A DNA stretch of 64,000 nt from an uncultured Clostridium sp. (GTDB lineage Bacteria > Bacillota > Clostridia > Clostridiales > Clostridiaceae): the NCBI GenBank assembly GCA_937927335.1, contig CALBDU010000087.1:20403-84402 (forward strand), given 5' to 3'. Under the pieces are notes generated by a model that did no database searches, was not told the origin of the DNA, and saw only the letters and a list, made by a program, of their open reading frames with translations. Below are positions 1 to 8,972 of the stretch, piece by piece. Every line of letters begins with the position of its first letter. Within the stretch, counting starts at the first letter, position 1. The position numbers were made by a program, and so were the translations under genes.

Positions 1-44
1 AATTAATAAGACAGAATTTAAAAATTGAGAGGAGGTTGTTATTT

Positions 45-248
45 ATGTCAAGAGGAAACAGACAATTAGTTCCTGAAGCAAAAGCAGGTTTAGACAGATT
101 CAAGATGGAAGCTGCTAAACAGGTGGGTGTTCCTTTGAAGGAAGGCTACAATGGTGACCTTACTTCCAGACAGAATGGTTCTGTAGGCGGACAGATGGTC
201 AAGACTATGATAGAGCAGTACGAAAAAAATAACCTTTCTCAGGGCTAA
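45..248 (+). CDS. Alpha/beta-type small acid-soluble spore protein (SASP)
   Basis: This 67-residue protein matches the alpha/beta SASP family, which coats and protects DNA in the dormant spore and is degraded by the GPR protease at germination. The sequence shows the family hallmarks: an N-terminal LVPEAKAGLDRFK segment, the central KMEAAKQVGV region around the GPR-type site, and a conserved C-terminal half with GDLTSRQNGSVGG. I chose ATG 45 because GGAGG at 31-35 lies nine bases upstream; an in-frame TTG at 36 overlaps that site. Family members are normally transcribed in the forespore under SigG, but the promoter lies outside the window. A terminator hairpin follows directly. The family call is secure. 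Confidence 0.95.
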   Translation: MSRGNRQLVPEAKAGLDRFKMEAAKQVGVPLKEGYNGDLTSRQNGSVGGQMVKTMIEQYEKNNLSQG

Positions 249-267
249 TCTTAGAGGCTTGTAGAGG

Positions 268-305
268 AAACAGGGTTCAGCATACGCTGTCCCTGTTTTT
301 TTTAT
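268..305. terminator. Bidirectional intrinsic terminator between SASP and recJ
   Basis: An 8-bp stem (AAACAGGG, 268-275, with CCCTGTTT, 291-298) is followed by a T-run on the plus strand. It sits between two convergent genes whose stops are at 248 and 302, so it can serve both. Confidence 0.8.
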
Positions 306-2038
306 CTAAAATTCGTAATAATGAGCTGCACATTGCGGTTTCCCATGTAATCATTAATATCTACATTAAACGCCAGATCCAGTGAAACCTTATTTTTATC
401 ACCTGAAAAAAGCCTGTTGGCTTCCAGTTCTCCATATCTTTCCTCTACTCTGTTTCTAAAGCTTTCTATGTCTCCGAAGTAAACACCAGTGAGCCTGTTT
501 CTTCCCTGGCTTAACGAAAGCCTTAGCACATTTTTATTAGTACCAATTACTGATGCCCTATCAATTTTAATATTTTTTTCAGCAAAAACCGGTTTTGGGT
601 TTCCTTTTCCAAAGGGCTCCAGCAATTCCAATTCCTCTGCAAGTTTGATATCAATGCTTCGAAAAGGCAGCTGCAGGTCTATGGATACCTTGGGAACAAG
701 ATCCTCCTTTGACAAGTTTGAGTTTTTGTTAAGCTCCTGTCTCAGCATCTGAACCTTATCCTCCTCCAAGGACATTCCGGCAGCCATTGGGTGTCCGCCA
801 AACCTTCCCAAAAGATACCTGCATTTGTTAAGTTCCTCAAACATGTTATAGCCTTCAATGCTTCTTCCGGAGCCCTTAACACCATGTTTTCCTGTAGTAA
901 GAAAAATTACCGGCCTGGAATACCTTTCCTTTAGCCTTCCCGCTACGATTCCTGCTATGCTTTCATGAATCTTCTGGTTGAAAACCACTAGTATGCTGTG
1001 GTCAGTCATAGCTTCCTCTTCTATTTGATTTACAGCCTGTTCCACACCAATAAGAGTCATTTCCTTTCTTTCCTTATTCAGCTGAAAAAGCTCCAAGGCC
1101 AGGGCTTCTGCAATTTTTTCATCCTCTGCAAGCAGCAGCTCCACTCCTTTTTTTGCACAATCAAGCCTCCCGGAGGCATTAATGCAGGGTCCTATAACAA
1201 AACCAAGGGTATAGGCAGTGATCTCTCTGCCCTGAAGACCGGTAACTCTGATAAGACTCTTAAGACCAGGGTTGTTTGTGGCAGAAAGTTCCTTCAGGCT
1301 GTTTTTTGTAATTATTCTGTTTTCCCCTGTAAGGTCCACCACATCACACACCGTTGCTATAGCTGCGGCATGAATATATTTTTCAAGGCTGCCTTTATCA
1401 ACACCCATTTCCTCATACAACACCTTGGCAAATTTATAAGCTACTCCTGCGCCGCAAAGGCTTTTGAACGGATACTCACAGTCCTTCTGCTTTGGATTAA
1501 CAATTGCTGATGCCTTAAGCATTTCAATGTCCTCAGGAATATCATGGTGATCAGTTACTATTACCAGAATTCCTTTATCCGCTGCACATTGCAGGGCTTC
1601 AAATGCCGAAATTCCGTTGTCGCAGGTAATTATCAATCCAACTTCTGCCTCAGCAGCCCTTTCTATAATTGAGCAGTTAATGCCATACCCATCATTAACT
1701 CTGTGTGGAATTTCATAGCACACATCTCCACCACATTCCCTGACGGCGCTGTATAGTATGAAGGTGCTTATTACACCGTCCACATCATAATCCCCTACAA
1801 TCATTATTTTACGCCCCTGGTTTATAGCCTCTTCCATGATACCAACAGCCTTTTCCATGTCCTTCATCAGCCTTGGTTCATGAAGATAGTCAAATTTTGG
1901 CTCAAGGAAGCTTCTGCCCTCACTTAAAGTGGTTATTCCCCTATTCATCAATATATTTGCTGCAGTTTCACTGATTTTCAGTGCATCTGCCATTGCTTTA
2001 ATATTACCTTTTATATTTTTAATCATCCATTTTTCCAT
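302..2038 (-). CDS. recJ: Single-stranded-DNA-specific exonuclease RecJ (DHH family)
   Basis: RecJ is a 5'-3' exonuclease acting on single-stranded DNA in recombination and repair. The 578-residue protein has the DHH phosphoesterase signature: GDYDVDG at residues 82-88, TCDNG near 138-142 and TDHHD at 162-166, all metal-binding motifs. A DHHA1 region with GRFGGHPMAAG follows near residue 415, and a C-terminal OB-like region follows that. At 578 residues it is close to the E. coli RecJ length and shorter than the roughly 800-residue forms of some Firmicutes, so it could be a second RecJ paralogue. The ATG at 2038 is preceded by GGGGGATC. It is convergent with the SASP gene and stands alone. 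Confidence 0.88.
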   Translation of the reverse strand: MEKWMIKNIKGNIKAMADALKISETAANILMNRGITTLSEGRSFLEPKFDYLHEPRLMKDMEKAVGIMEEAINQGRKIMIVGDYDVDGVISTFILYSAVRECGGDVCYEIPHRVNDGYGINCSIIERAAEAEVGLIITCDNGISAFEALQCAADKGILVIVTDHHDIPEDIEMLKASAIVNPKQKDCEYPFKSLCGAGVAYKFAKVLYEEMGVDKGSLEKYIHAAAIATVCDVVDLTGENRIITKNSLKELSATNNPGLKSLIRVTGLQGREITAYTLGFVIGPCINASGRLDCAKKGVELLLAEDEKIAEALALELFQLNKERKEMTLIGVEQAVNQIEEEAMTDHSILVVFNQKIHESIAGIVAGRLKERYSRPVIFLTTGKHGVKGSGRSIEGYNMFEELNKCRYLLGRFGGHPMAAGMSLEEDKVQMLRQELNKNSNLSKEDLVPKVSIDLQLPFRSIDIKLAEELELLEPFGKGNPKPVFAEKNIKIDRASVIGTNKNVLRLSLSQGRNRLTGVYFGDIESFRNRVEERYGELEANRLFSGDKNKVSLDLAFNVDINDYMGNRNVQLIITNFR

Positions 2039-2212
2039 TGTTGATCCCCCAATAACATAAATAATTATATCACATGAATATTAATATGTTAAAACTAATT
2101 ATTATATATCTTCTACTATATATATGGCCTCAGCAGGCAAACAAATACAACACCGGGTCTCACTGGATAGGAGTTATGTTTTGTTATTTACCTGTATTTT
2201 ACATTTGCACTG

Positions 2213-2242
2213 TTGACTAATCTCTTCATTGCCACGTATAAT
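2213..2242 (+). promoter_or_regulatory. SigA-type promoter for the XRE gene
   Basis: TTGACT (2213-2218) and TATAAT (2237-2242) are separated by 18 bp, about 30 bp upstream of the chosen ATG at 2273. Confidence 0.6.
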
Positions 2243-2272
2243 GTAAATAGGAAATATATGGGAGGAAATTGT

Positions 2273-2758
2273 ATGATAATAAGCAGAAAAGAATTGGGAT
2301 TGTTGATAAAAAAGGCAAGAAGCATAAAATCAGATAAGTTAGGACTGTATTATTCCCAAAAACTACTTGCTGAGGACATTAACAAGTCACAAAGCTTTAT
2401 TGGTGATATAGAAGCAGGCAGAACTTACCCTAGTTATGTGCTGTTAACCCGAATAGCCCAGGCATGCGGTGTTCCCATGAGCTTCTTTGATCCTCAGGAG
2501 ATAATGGACAAGGATCTTGAATATTTTATAGACCAATCTGGAAGCACCCTGGATGAATATAAATGGACAAGATTAAATAATACCTGCAGGACCCCGGAGG
2601 ATGCACTAAATCAATATTTAAGCTGCCAGGCAGTTCAAAAATTCCTTGACATTGACTTTGAAACAATGACTCAAAGTGACTTGCTTGGATTAAAGAATGA
2701 TATACTGACACAAATGAAGCTGGTGAGCTTTAAATATAAAAGGCTCTGTCACAACTAG
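2273..2758 (+). CDS. XRE-family helix-turn-helix transcriptional regulator
   Basis: This 161-residue protein has an XRE/Cro-type HTH in residues ~5-68: the YYSQKLLAEDINKSQSFIGDIEAGR segment covers helices 2-3, followed by YPSYVLLTRIAQACGVPMSFF. Such proteins are DNA-binding repressors, often of single genes or surface/stress functions. The C-terminal ~90 residues have no domain I recognise and may sense a ligand or mediate dimerisation. ATG 2273 is chosen because GGAGG at 2261-2265 is seven bases upstream; further in-frame starts at 2258 and 2213 have no such site. A good SigA promoter lies just upstream. The target is not evident; no target gene is linked in the same operon. Confidence 0.8.
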   Translation: MIISRKELGLLIKKARSIKSDKLGLYYSQKLLAEDINKSQSFIGDIEAGRTYPSYVLLTRIAQACGVPMSFFDPQEIMDKDLEYFIDQSGSTLDEYKWTRLNNTCRTPEDALNQYLSCQAVQKFLDIDFETMTQSDLLGLKNDILTQMKLVSFKYKRLCHN

Positions 2759-2861
2759 AGGAGGTTATACTCATCAGTAAATACATCTAAGGAATAACAT
2801 AAACTTTTTTATTCATTGTCTAGGTCCGTTTTTTTGAGGAAGAGCTTTACGCACTCCCTAT

Positions 2862-2999
2862 TGTGCAAAATTTCAAGTAGTGTGCAGATTTTTTGGATTA
2901 AAATCAATTATAGGCTATATTTTGTGTAAATTATGGGTTTATACGTTAAATTTCAAATATAATTACGTTTATTTTGAAAATTAATTGAAATTTTGCACA
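2862..2999. repeat. 138-bp element with 15-bp inverted termini (MITE-like)
   Basis: The 335-bp gap between the XRE gene and the amidase holds an element bounded by TGTGCAAAATTTCAA (2862-2876) and its exact reverse complement (2985-2999). It has no coding capacity. Its left 20 bases recur with small changes at 63902-63921 near the right edge of the window, which supports a dispersed element. Internal AT-rich sequence includes a GTGTAAATTA segment also shared with the right-edge copy. The rest of the gap shows nothing coding. Confidence 0.6.
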
Positions 3000-3093
3000 C
3001 TTTTGCACCCTTGCCATAAGTAAGTTCCTTCATGTAGCTGTCACATGTCTTTTTGTGTATAATAGGTGAAAACAAATAGAAGGTTGGAATTTT

Positions 3094-3921
3094 ATGAAAA
3101 GGATTTTATTTTTTATATCCCTTATTTTCGTATTAACGCTGTGCGGCGGCTGCAGCTCAGTAGAAAACAGCTCCGGCGCTGCTGCAAAAAATGGGTCGGG
3201 AACCTCTGCTCCAGCCAAATCCGCAAATCAATCCACTACTGCGGCGCCGGCTGATTCCGATAATACCTCTGCCGTTAAAAAAGAAGCATGTACTATTGTT
3301 ATTGATCCTGGACATGCCAGCAAAACTGATCTTTCAAAGGAGCAAAACGCACCTGGCAGCAGTGTTATGAAGGTTAAGGAAAGCGGCGGTGCCGAAGGAA
3401 TATTCTCTCATACGCCAGAGTATGCCCTCAATATGAAGGTTGCTTTAAAATTGAAAAGTCTTCTGGACGGAAAGGGCTACAGGGTAGTAATGACTAAAAC
3501 TGATAATTCGCTGATGCTTGGTAATGTAGAACGTGCAAAAATAGGTAACAGAGAAAATGCTGCGCTGGTAATCAGAATCCATGCGGATTCCAATGAAGAC
3601 CAGTCCATGAATGGAGCCTCCATACTGGTGCCTGCCAAAATTAACTGGAATACAAATTCTATAGCAGATAAAAGCTCACGCTATGGCAGAATAATTCTAG
3701 CTACCCTTACAAACAATGTTGGAATGACAGACAGAGGTGTGGTTGTCAGGAAAGATCTAACAGGTTTTAACTGGTCGGAAGTGCCTGTTGTCCTGGTTGA
3801 AATGGGTTTTTTATCAAATACAAGAGAGGACAAGCTACTGAATACAAATGAATATCAGAATAAAATTGCATCTGCCCTGGCTATGGGTATTGAAACTGCA
3901 ATTCCGCTGATTAACAAGTAA
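3094..3921 (+). CDS. N-acetylmuramoyl-L-alanine amidase (Amidase_3), lipoprotein
   Basis: The enzyme cleaves the amide bond between MurNAc and L-alanine in peptidoglycan, using zinc. The protein has a lipoprotein signal peptide with a lipobox around residues 14-19 (TLCGGC), then a ~45-residue Ser/Ala/Pro/Thr linker, then an Amidase_3 domain from about residue 65. Visible motifs are IDPGH (first zinc His), the Glu-containing KESGGAEG region, RIHAD (second His) and VEMGFLSN with the catalytic Glu. It is therefore anchored outside the membrane. No wall-binding repeat is present. It is monocistronic, with a strong terminator immediately after the stop. The role could be spore cortex/germination or vegetative wall turnover; the sequence does not decide. 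Confidence 0.9.
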   Translation: MKRILFFISLIFVLTLCGGCSSVENSSGAAAKNGSGTSAPAKSANQSTTAAPADSDNTSAVKKEACTIVIDPGHASKTDLSKEQNAPGSSVMKVKESGGAEGIFSHTPEYALNMKVALKLKSLLDGKGYRVVMTKTDNSLMLGNVERAKIGNRENAALVIRIHADSNEDQSMNGASILVPAKINWNTNSIADKSSRYGRIILATLTNNVGMTDRGVVVRKDLTGFNWSEVPVVLVEMGFLSNTREDKLLNTNEYQNKIASALAMGIETAIPLINK

Positions 3922-3944
3922 AAGGGACTGTGCGCAGTCCCTTT
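3919..3944. terminator. Intrinsic terminator after the amidase gene
   Basis: A perfect hairpin AAAAGGGACT / AGTCCCTTTT with a short loop overlaps the amidase stop. It faces the convergent coat-protein gene that ends at 3956, so it may act in both directions. Confidence 0.8.
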
Positions 3945-3955
3945 TCATCCTTATG

Positions 3956-4504
3956 CTACTTCACATTATACATGCCTTTGCTTTCCATGTATTGAAATAT
4001 AGCTTCCCCATGCTTCTGCTCTTCTTTTTGGATATGGTTTAGAACATCCCTTGCTCCTGTATCCCTGAACTCAAATATTGAAGTATTGTAAGCACCTGAA
4101 ACATATTTCTCTGTCATAAGCATATCTGTACACAGCTCTGAATCAGAAACATTCATGCCCCCTGGCTGAGTACCTCCATTACCCATATTGCTCTGATTCA
4201 CCATATTCTGACCTTGGTTCATGGCACCCTGGGTTCCCATATTGGGGTTCTGGCCCTGGCCCTGATTCTGACCCTGGTTTTGGCCCTGATTTTGCTGGTT
4301 CATTTGCGGAATAGTTCCGTTAAGCATCTGGTTTATGCTGTCCAGGTGTGTCCTTTCAGCCTGGCCATTGGCAGTAAATATCTGCTTTAGCTGAGAATCC
4401 TTTGCAAGACTTGCATAATTGTTGTATTTTTCGATACAAAGCTGTTCATGCTTTTTTTGGTCCTCCAGAAGCATTCTTTCCTTTTGTGATAATGTTAATT
4501 CCAT
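3956..4504 (-). CDS. CotF-like spore coat protein with Q/N/G-rich insert
   Basis: This 182-residue protein resembles the Coat_F family, ferritin-like helical proteins found in the spore coat. The N-terminal ~65 residues (LSQKERMLLEDQKKHEQLC) and the C-terminal ~60 residues (ELCTDMLMTEKYVSGAYN through EEQKHGEAIFQYM) form the two halves of the helical domain. Between them is a low-complexity segment of repeated NQGQ units, about residues 68-115. The low-complexity linker is unusual and looks like slippage-expanded repeats. ATG 4504 has GGAGGTG upstream. Expression is expected in the mother cell (family knowledge), but no promoter was assigned. Confidence 0.75.
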   Translation of the reverse strand: MELTLSQKERMLLEDQKKHEQLCIEKYNNYASLAKDSQLKQIFTANGQAERTHLDSINQMLNGTIPQMNQQNQGQNQGQNQGQGQNPNMGTQGAMNQGQNMVNQSNMGNGGTQPGGMNVSDSELCTDMLMTEKYVSGAYNTSIFEFRDTGARDVLNHIQKEEQKHGEAIFQYMESKGMYNVK

Positions 4505-4561
4505 AATAATACACCTCCGGTATTATTTTGTGACAATACTGGTGTAATTATACAAAATATT

Positions 4562-4595
4562 AAAAATAGAGGCTGATGCTGTGCACCAACCTCTA
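4562..4595 (-). terminator. Intrinsic terminator for the surface-protein gene
   Basis: On the minus strand a 13-bp stem with two wobble pairs (4583-4595 with 4567-4579) and a 3-nt loop is followed by five Ts. It lies downstream of the 4662-7064 gene. Confidence 0.8.
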
Positions 4596-4661
4596 TCTAT
4601 AGCTTTATGCCATTCCTAATCAGGTCATACTTGTTTGTGAAGGCATAATATGATGATTTAA

Positions 4662-7064
4662 TTATTGAGTTTTAGCAGTTTTCATAACTCCTGTTATACC
4701 TTTGTTACCAAGAGCATCCTTGCCATCAAAGCTTGCTGAAGTTCCTGCTTTAACAGTAGTGTAATCAGCACTGATGTCATTTTTAAGAGTTAATGTGAAT
4801 GTAATTCCATCCTCTGAAGTTGCAGAAGCTATTGATGCGCTGCTGCCGTCTACTGTTACTGCAAAATCATATTTGTCCATTGCAGTTTCATAATTAGTAA
4901 CTTCTTCATCAAAGGTAACTGTTATTGTATCCAGGTCTACCAGTGAAGCACTCTTAACTTCTGGTCCAGTAGTTTCAGTAAAGGAAATTCCATCAAATTT
5001 GTCATCGTAGGAATCAAAATCCTCTACATCATTGCCATTAGCATCCTTGATATTTTCTGTTGTAAATCTGAAATCCTTTGAAGTACTAGTTGTAGCATCA
5101 ATTTGTCCCTGTCCAACAGTAAGTTTAACTGCCTTTTTGTCAGTATTTACAAAAGTTGCCTTAGTAAACACGTTTTCTCCGTCAAGGAGGTAGTTGTCTG
5201 TATCAAGAGCTGAGGCACCAACCTCATCGCTGAAGGTTACAATATAGGAATCGTTGCTTCCAGCTACCTTGGACAGGCCTGTTACAGTTACATCTGGCTC
5301 ATCCTTTGATGTTACACTAAAGGTTATATCTGCTTCATCGGAATCAACGCCGTTAACATTTACGAAGCCTTCAGGAAGAGTTGCTGAATATTCGCCAACT
5401 TCCAGTCCATCCAAGGAAATTGCAACCTGATTGTCATCAAGGTCAGTTAATGTATCAGCATCAAAAATAGCTGTTATATCAGCTGCACCAACTGTATCTC
5501 CGTCTTCATCCACATATGAAACATCCTGAGCTGTTTTATCTGCAATTTTGCCTACAACATCCTCATCAAAAGTGAATACAGCATATCTGGTTCCATTGTA
5601 TGTCTTTACAGTTCCTTCAGCTGATTCAAGTTTTGCAGCTGTATCTGAGAATTTAATGAATCTGGTGTATGCACTGCCTGTATTTCCAGAATAGTCATCA
5701 TAATTGTAGATTCTTACTTTGTATGAAGCATCTTTATCTGCAGCTGTGCCTAAAGTAATGTAATATGATTTATTTCCGGTTCCGCTTACTGCTTTTACGC
5801 TGTCAGGAGTAACCTCTGCACCATTAATATCGATTTTGAAGTTTCCACCAGTGATATCTACTGGCTCACTGAAAGTAACCTTTAATGTTGTTAAGCTTAA
5901 TGCTTTTAATGAAGTAACCTCAGGATCTGTATTATCTTCTTCCAAGGTCAAGTCTTCAGAAACTGAAGCAATCTTGTTGCCAGCAAGGTCTTTAACATTG
6001 CTGATTTCTACTGTATAATCCCCATCATCCTCATCGCTTAGTCCAGTAACCTTAATTACATTTTTATCAGTGCTGTCCTGAGCTAAAGTAACTGTTGCCT
6101 TTGTTCCATCTGAGTCTAAAACTTTAATATTTGAGAGGTTTTCAGCAGTTGCCTTATTAACATCTTCACTGAAGGTAATTTTTAAGGTATCCCTGTTTGT
6201 CATTGCCATTGAAGCAACCTCAGGTTTTACTGTGTCTGAAAGCTTAAGTATTTCCTTATAATCAGGAAGTGTTTTTCCAGCAACACTTTTAACATTTTTT
6301 ATTGTTACCAGGTAGTCATCGCTGCTGTCGTTAGTAAGCGGAGTAGTAAGCTTAAGTACTACTGTTTTACCGTCAGCCTGAAGCTCTGCATCGTTTATAG
6401 TTAATGTTGGGTTAGCAAATGTATAGTTTGAAACATTTGTAGCTGATTTATCTTCCACTGTCTGTGTGAAGGATACTTTTACATGATTTCCATCAATAAC
6501 TGTTACAGAACCAACTTCAAATGCAGCTGATACTACATTTATTGCATTTACCCTTGATGTCAGACCTGCTTTTTCAGGAAGTGCAGCATTTAGTGCGTTA
6601 ACAAGAGCTTTAGCTGCATCTATATCTGCCTGAGCTTTGCTTCCTTCTGCTTTTGCAACTGCTGCATCTGCTTCTGAAATTGGATTTACAGCTTTTGCTG
6701 CAACTGTTGCATCCCAGTATCCGTTAGTTCCTATATACTGCCAGCCGTTTGCATCCTTTGCCCATGTTGCATGCTCTACCCAATAGCCGTTTCTTATGTA
6801 GCCCCAGCCTGTTGAGTCTTTTGCCCAGCCTTCCTGAACCCATGATCCGTCAACTGCACTTAAGAAGCACCAGCCTGTTGAGTCTTTTGCCCATCCATTT
6901 TTAACCAGGGTACCATTATTATAATAGTACCAGGTTCCGTTCTGGTTTACCCAGCCGTTTGCTACGGCAGGTGCTGCCATAACTGAAACTGTTGGGAGAA
7001 CTATACCCATTCCTATTGTTGCTGCTGATGTAATAGTTAAATTTCTTTTTAATTTCTTTTTCAT
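4662..7064 (-). CDS. Large secreted surface protein: W-rich wall-binding repeats plus Ig-like (Big_5/SbsA-type) domains
   Basis: This 800-residue protein starts with a Sec signal peptide ending near residue 31 (VMAAPAVA). Residues ~35-120 hold four tryptophan/glycine/tyrosine repeats of the choline-binding type (GTWYYYNNG, STGWCFL, STGWGYIRNGYW, ANGWQYIGTNGYW), expected to hold it to the cell wall. A short helical Ala-rich spacer (about 125-180) leads into five to six repeated domains with TFSEDV/TFSEPV/TFDEEV and VTSL/VASM motifs, typical of bacterial Ig-like Big_5 domains in S-layer proteins. No enzyme domain is seen. An upstream motif at 7114-7147 is shared with the neighbouring sigma operon, so it is a likely target of that sigma factor. 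S-layer or adhesin roles are both possible. Confidence 0.8.
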   Translation of the reverse strand: MKKKLKRNLTITSAATIGMGIVLPTVSVMAAPAVANGWVNQNGTWYYYNNGTLVKNGWAKDSTGWCFLSAVDGSWVQEGWAKDSTGWGYIRNGYWVEHATWAKDANGWQYIGTNGYWDATVAAKAVNPISEADAAVAKAEGSKAQADIDAAKALVNALNAALPEKAGLTSRVNAINVVSAAFEVGSVTVIDGNHVKVSFTQTVEDKSATNVSNYTFANPTLTINDAELQADGKTVVLKLTTPLTNDSSDDYLVTIKNVKSVAGKTLPDYKEILKLSDTVKPEVASMAMTNRDTLKITFSEDVNKATAENLSNIKVLDSDGTKATVTLAQDSTDKNVIKVTGLSDEDDGDYTVEISNVKDLAGNKIASVSEDLTLEEDNTDPEVTSLKALSLTTLKVTFSEPVDITGGNFKIDINGAEVTPDSVKAVSGTGNKSYYITLGTAADKDASYKVRIYNYDDYSGNTGSAYTRFIKFSDTAAKLESAEGTVKTYNGTRYAVFTFDEDVVGKIADKTAQDVSYVDEDGDTVGAADITAIFDADTLTDLDDNQVAISLDGLEVGEYSATLPEGFVNVNGVDSDEADITFSVTSKDEPDVTVTGLSKVAGSNDSYIVTFSDEVGASALDTDNYLLDGENVFTKATFVNTDKKAVKLTVGQGQIDATTSTSKDFRFTTENIKDANGNDVEDFDSYDDKFDGISFTETTGPEVKSASLVDLDTITVTFDEEVTNYETAMDKYDFAVTVDGSSASIASATSEDGITFTLTLKNDISADYTTVKAGTSASFDGKDALGNKGITGVMKTAKTQ

Positions 7065-7113
7065 TTTTCCATCTCCCTTAAATTTGTGTAATTTAGTTTT
7101 TATGACCTGTTCA

Positions 7114-7147
7114 CTTATATAACGCAGGGGGATAGTGTTTTATTGCA
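7114..7147 (-). promoter_or_regulatory. Candidate ECF-sigma promoter of the surface-protein gene
   Basis: On the minus strand TGCAATAAAA (7147-7138) is followed after exactly 12 nt by GCGTTA (7125-7120) and TATAAG. The same arrangement precedes the sigma gene at 8973-9006. It lies about 55 nt upstream of the surface-protein start. Confidence 0.55.
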
Positions 7148-7170
7148 CATTTTTTAAAAAAATATTTTTT

Positions 7171-8361
7171 TTATTGGCTTGTAGTATTGTCCATAGTATC
7201 GGTAGGATTGTCTCCCCCGGTTTCAGAGCTTCCACCAGAGCTATTACCGGTTTCATTTTCGTCAGGTGTGTCTGTAGTGTCTTCATTGCCGCCGTTGTTT
7301 TCGTTTGCTCCGTCACCATTGTTCCCTGTACCAGAATTTCCGGTGTTATCTGTGCCCCCATTAGCCGCTCCTGGGTCAGGTATGGTTATAGTGCCCCCAT
7401 CCTCAGTACCCGGATTAGTTACTGCGCCCTGGTCACTGCCAGTACTGGAAGTATTATCAGTATTGCCGCTGCCCTGGTCCTGATTAACTACTCCCTGGCT
7501 GCTGTTTGTGGAATCAGGTGTTTCTGAAGGTTTTACGCTGTCACCTGCTCCGTTGCCTGAATTGCTGTCCGTATTACCTGGCAGCAATTCTTTTTCATCA
7601 GATTCAATTATCTCATGCAAATCAATGGACTTTTCCTGACAAGTGGTTATGATGTCCTTGATGGACATGTCAGAAAGTTCCTCCACAGTAAGCTTTTCAT
7701 CAGAAGAAGCTATTTCAGTAATTAGGCTTATTTTTCCAATTGAAACATTATATTTTTCAGCCAGTGCGGATTTTTCCTCGGTTTCAGCTTTATCTAAAAC
7801 CTGCCTTAAAATGTGTGGGGTAATATTTTGAGAGGCTACATTTTTACGTATCACCTCACCTACCAGCTTAGCTTGATTAGCAGCCTTGTCGGTATCACCA
7901 TTTTCAACAGAAACCATTATGACATTTTTGTTATTGTTCAAGTATCCCTGGCTGATCATGGACTTGCACAAGGATTCTACTGTACTGTTTAAATCAGAAT
8001 TTACATAGTCATGTCCGTCAATGACCTTCTGGGCATCCTTATTTACAGCTTTAATTGACAATACAGTGTTATGTCTGCTTGTTGTTATTTCAATACTAGG
8101 ATTTACATCTAAAGCTATTACGCTGTCAGGCATCCTGTATTGAACAAACCATCCTGATACAAACATCAGCATTATTATGCCAAATGCAAAAGCCCCGGAA
8201 AATTGTTTGTGAAATTTCGGTTTTGATTTAATTTCCTGTGTTGTAATGTAATCGTGCTCCGTCATTTTGACAACAGTTGTATTGGCTAATCTTTCAAAAT
8301 CCAAAGATGGTGCCTGGTTGACGGCTCTTTTAAGTGACTTTTCGATGTCTTTATTCTTCAT
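7171..8361 (-). CDS. RsgI-like transmembrane anti-sigma factor
   Basis: This 396-residue protein is expected to hold the co-encoded sigma factor inactive at the membrane until an outside signal. A cytosolic N-terminal segment (1-54) precedes one membrane helix (about 56-73). The extracytoplasmic domain begins with IALDVNPSIEITT (about 81-93), the hallmark of RsgI-type anti-sigma middle domains, and runs to about residue 245. The C-terminal ~140 residues are low-complexity Asp/Asn/Gly/Ser/Thr, a probable wall-spanning tail with no recognisable carbohydrate-binding or protease module. Its start overlaps the sigma-factor stop by four bases, so the two are translationally coupled. Clostridial RsgI proteins usually pair with SigI; here the partner is an ECF-like factor. 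Confidence 0.75.
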   Translation of the reverse strand: MKNKDIEKSLKRAVNQAPSLDFERLANTTVVKMTEHDYITTQEIKSKPKFHKQFSGAFAFGIIMLMFVSGWFVQYRMPDSVIALDVNPSIEITTSRHNTVLSIKAVNKDAQKVIDGHDYVNSDLNSTVESLCKSMISQGYLNNNKNVIMVSVENGDTDKAANQAKLVGEVIRKNVASQNITPHILRQVLDKAETEEKSALAEKYNVSIGKISLITEIASSDEKLTVEELSDMSIKDIITTCQEKSIDLHEIIESDEKELLPGNTDSNSGNGAGDSVKPSETPDSTNSSQGVVNQDQGSGNTDNTSSTGSDQGAVTNPGTEDGGTITIPDPGAANGGTDNTGNSGTGNNGDGANENNGGNEDTTDTPDENETGNSSGGSSETGGDNPTDTMDNTTSQ

Positions 8362-8951
8362 GAAAGCACCCCCTGTTCTACTAAATGTTTTTTCAGTTTC
8401 TTTAAACCGCGGTGATACTTGGATAGCTCAGTAGACAAAGGCATGTCTAAATTTTTTGCAATTTCATGATGAGCAAGGCCTGACACTGCATGAAGCAATA
8501 TGACCTGTCTTTCCTGCTCATTTAATATTTTTAATGCAGCCTGTAACACTAGCTTGTCCTCGTAATCTGTAACGTAGGAAAAAGAAAGATCGTTTTCTAT
8601 GTCATCAACCTGAATATTATCCACTAACTTCTTAGCTCTAAGCTTGCTCATTGACAAATTCCGAGCTATTGTAAAAACCCATGCCATAGGCTTACCCATG
8701 GGTTTATATAAATGGGCCGCAGCACGAATCTTCAAATATGTATCCTGCATTACGTCTAATGCATCATGGTGATCTTTAACTATGGACAAAACAAAGGCAT
8801 ATACACTATGTTCTGTTAAATGGTAAAACTCTTCAAATGCATCCCTGTCTTCATTGCCTATCCTTATAAAAATTCCTTCATCCAATACTAATTTTCCCTT
8901 GTCAATAGGATATGTACTTTGCTCGTCAATGATATTCATAAAAATCATCAT
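8358..8951 (-). CDS. ECF-type RNA polymerase sigma factor
   Basis: The protein (about 197 residues from this start) has a sigma-70 region 2 with RDAFEEFYHLTEHSVYAFVL, HDALDVMQDTYLKI and PMAWVFTIARNLSMSKLR. It also has a region 4 with LNEQERQVILLHAVSGLAHHEIAKNLDMP near the C terminus, and lacks regions 1 and 3, as in ECF factors. Starts are ambiguous: TTG 8963, ATG 8951, 8948 and 8939 are in frame; GGGGG at about 8968-8964 favours 8951/8948. It is coupled by a four-base overlap to the RsgI-like anti-sigma factor. A bipartite motif upstream of it is repeated upstream of the surface-protein gene, which suggests autoregulation and control of that gene. Confidence 0.82.
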   Translation of the reverse strand: MMIFMNIIDEQSTYPIDKGKLVLDEGIFIRIGNEDRDAFEEFYHLTEHSVYAFVLSIVKDHHDALDVMQDTYLKIRAAAHLYKPMGKPMAWVFTIARNLSMSKLRAKKLVDNIQVDDIENDLSFSYVTDYEDKLVLQAALKILNEQERQVILLHAVSGLAHHEIAKNLDMPLSTELSKYHRGLKKLKKHLVEQGVLS

Positions 8952-8972
8952 AAAAGCTATCAACCCCCACTA

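Noticed and set aside
998..1510. 170-codon open frame antisense to recJ
   Set aside because: No ribosome binding site or recognisable domain; it mirrors the strongly supported recJ frame.
7135..7527. Open frames overlapping the low-complexity tail of the anti-sigma gene
   Set aside because: They result from the repetitive codon pattern of the Asp/Asn/Gly/Ser tail on the real gene.
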